Source of the DNA: Lunularia cruciata
Taxonomy: Eukaryota > Streptophyta > Marchantiopsida > Lunulariales > Lunulariaceae
DNA: 64,000 nucleotides
NCBI GenBank assembly: GCA_948567375.1
Contig: OX419760.1
Location: forward strand, 15,748,001 to 15,812,000
Direction: 5' to 3'
The translations under genes were made by a program, and so were the position numbers. Positions 62,201-64,000 of the stretch are shown in pieces (within the stretch, counting starts at the first letter, position 1; every line of letters begins with the position of its first letter). The notes under the pieces are model-generated. The model was not told the DNA's origin. It searched no databases and was given only the letters and a program-made list of their open reading frames with translations.

Positions 62201-64000
62201 TGTTATCCACGAGCATTCGCTGGCACGAGACAGAAACTGGCTTGATCTGGCTGCTAGATTTCATTGCCAAGTTGTTCATATTACTCATCAGTGAATTACT
62301 GAATTTAACTGAAATATTAAAATTTCGATTTTCATGTTTTACTTCGAGCTAGTTCGAATTTGCATATGGGGCAATGACTCATAGCTACCACTACGAGTCA
62401 GATTCAGAGCAAGTCCGGTCGGTCATACGTGGGTATGGGACTGGGTTGTTTACAAGCGGGTTCTGTATTCTATTATAGAAATATGTAATAGGCTATCGAG
62501 TCGGGTCATGTGGATGTGAGACCGAGTTCTCGTAATGGATGCTGCATACGATTACTCAATATGGAAGAGGCTTTTTTACAAGTGAAAGACTAACGGTGTG
62601 CTACTCATACAGCCCCTACGAGTAGGATTTGCAGGAGATGAAGGCGGTGACACCATTCGCGTCTATTGGTTGGACACAAAGAATGGGAGCAGCACCAGTC
62701 TGTTTGAGGTGGGAAGTTTGTCCTCAAATACTACATCTTGTTCAAATTAAGTTTGTCTCTCGCTGGTTCGAAGAATTAAATTATGTTTACGGGCTTTCTT
62801 GCATGGACGTATTGATCCTACGCACTATATTCCCCAAATTCGTCTCCTTCAACGCCGTCGGTAGAAATTATGTGTAAAAATGAAGCCCATATTCGTGAAG
62901 ATCCAATTTCCGTACGAGATGCTTTATGCTTTTGTTGCAAGGATGGACTTCTTTTCACTCTGCAGATGTCATTTTTACTTCAACCGAGTTGTCTTATTCT
63001 CTCTTCGGAATATAGGAACGAAATTTTCTGTAAATATTTTTTGCGCTATTTTCGTTGACTCCCCAAGTCGGGGTTCACTACAGGCGACTCCTTCTCATCT
63101 CTTCTATACTGAGCGTAGCCACTATTTACGCTCTACGATACTTAAGATGAATATAGTCTCATCTAAGTAGGTTCCTTTCACTTATCACTTAACATGACAA
63201 AGTTGGGAACAAGGGCGGAAGCACTGAAATTATTTCATTTACGGTTAAGCCAGGTATGGGATTCAGTTATAATTCACGAAACAGAGGAGCGATATTTCAA
63301 TAAGAGTACCCCGACGTTCAACGAGACTTTGGTGGATATACTCGGCAACATGTCGCTAGCTATATATGCCAATCTCACTGTAAGCTCACCTGAACTTATC
63401 TTACGTATTAACTTTAAGTCAGAACTTTCAAGTTCTTCAGCTTTTGAATGATAGGAACTGCTTATACATTATCTCTACTGGTTTACGAACCTGCATCCAA
63501 AGAAACTTGGTAGTGTTGAAGCATTTCGTCTATGCTCATTCAAGTTTATATCTTAATTTACAGACTGCAGATATTACTGCGTGGGGTCCATGCCCTGGAG
63601 GCGTAGTCTCGTGCCCAGACGTGTGAGTATGCTCAAACATTGGTTCGATTAAGGATAACATCATTTGGTCCAAATTTCTCCTACAGTTTGTTCTGGTTGC
63701 AGTACATGTTTCAAAACTTGTAATCATGTGAGATGATAAACTTGCTAAGCAGATATGCAAAGGAGAGCATCGAACTGGCCTGTTCCTCGGCGTATGCAAA
63801 TGTAGCTCCCAATCAAATACTGATGGGTATGTATTCTCTCTTTCTTGCACGCTATTTTCTCTTGACAGACTGTTAGTACCGTTGTTGGAGTATATTTGTA
63901 AACTGCGGCTTGTATAGGAGGAAAGCAGTACTTAATATCAGTTTTATTTCGAGACTCTGGTTCCTTACCGTATGAATGATATTTGTTTCATGACAGATGA
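56275..64000 (+). CDS. S1/P1-type nuclease, 5' eight exons (continues past window)
   Basis: Secreted plant nuclease family (BFN1/ENDO type; zinc-dependent single-strand nucleases). Exons: 56275-56391, 57435-57615, 61888-61980, 62139-62194, 62613-62708, 63254-63379, 63564-63622, 63753-63826, and exon 9 from 63997; all introns are GT-AG and phases join. The 267 residues read have no stop. Residues 1-25 are a signal peptide ending AGA before Trp26, the mature N-terminal zinc ligand. Family blocks: GHAIICNLA, TVCTWGEEF, SPPLHFINTPDKACSYDYARDC, CASGAINNYTNQL, TEAMLFLANIIGDIHQ, GFAGDEGGDTIRVYW, VWDSVI, SIELAC. Cysteines and several N-glycosylation sites are kept. Expected ligands Trp1, His6, His60, Asp120 and Asp153 are present; Asp45 is Glu70, and His116, His126 and His149 are Asn142, Arg152 and Phe180. 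About 30 C-terminal residues should lie beyond the window. Identity is sure; catalytic activity is doubtful. Confidence 0.9.
57616..61887 (+). other. 4.3-kb intron 2 with a diverged 785-bp tandem duplication
   Basis: Between exons 2 and 3 of the nuclease gene; much longer than the other introns (130-1043 bp). Pyrimidine-rich, especially 58600-61100. Two long units, about 59590-60240 and 60372-61085, share in order GAGCGGCACTTTTGGAAG, GGCACTGCGTT, TTCCGTGTTTTAG, GAGCATGCT, ATCCACTCC, TTCAGAT, AGTGGGTT and CGGCTTCTG..CCC blocks. A short duplicate of the end segment lies at about 60245-60330 and a partial older unit end near 59070. No exon or transposon domain was recognised. Confidence 0.6.

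Noticed and set aside
63564-63571. Alternative exon 7 acceptor at 63569-63570
   Set aside because: It would break the reading phase from exon 6; the acceptor ending at 63563 keeps it.
63909-63975. Possible last nuclease exon starting after TATAG near 63918
   Set aside because: It gives a short tail unlike the family, whereas the acceptor at 63995-63996 joins in phase to give Asp followed by a GA codon start, matching the conserved D-(D/E)-Y-F block.

Overview
This window looks like repeat-rich nuclear DNA from a seed plant, most likely a gymnosperm with a very large genome (inference). The evidence is nested and decayed Ty3/gypsy, copia and LINE copies over much of the window, LTR elements primed by plant initiator tRNA-Met (PBS TGGTATCAGAG type), very low gene density, and a plant-type S1/P1 nuclease gene with a 4.3 kb intron. 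I saw no rRNA, tRNA, CRISPR or bacterial-type features.

Layout. 1-6040: the 3' end of a plus-strand chromovirus abutting a minus-strand gypsy element of another family. 6050-13140: a 51-bp coiled-coil minisatellite, an unrecognised minus-strand coding-like block, a solo LTR, a LINE scrap and a perfect 21-bp-arm hairpin. 13140-22020: two diverged, opposite-strand copies of an unrecognised repetitive gene (conserved WNW/INWA domain, acidic linker, long coiled coil). One copy sits inside a LINE. 22020-24760: LINE tails and a tandem array. 24799-31100: two head-to-tail LINE 5' ends, the second continuing to a nearly full-length element that holds a solo LTR. 31100-41150: mostly unassigned sequence with a gypsy scrap, hairpins and a 175-bp satellite. 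41150-45950: another LINE copy and a copia remnant. 45951-52539: a complete-length chromovirus with two LTRs and a GGAGG target duplication. 53040-55660: LINE 3' pieces and AT-rich DNA.

56275-64000 holds the one convincing host gene, the first eight exons (and the first four bases of exon 9) of a secreted S1/P1-type nuclease. Its splice sites and reading frame are intact and its cysteines are kept, but three expected zinc-binding histidines are replaced (N, R, F) and one aspartate is glutamate. It may be a maintained pseudo-nuclease.

The LINE family is notable. It carries an R2-style C-terminal zinc motif and a restriction-like endonuclease region, a 3' UTR repeated about a dozen times in the window with a conserved short stem-loop, and two in-frame TAG codons shared between copies. 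The genes do not form a pathway; the window is mainly a record of layered insertions beside one host gene.
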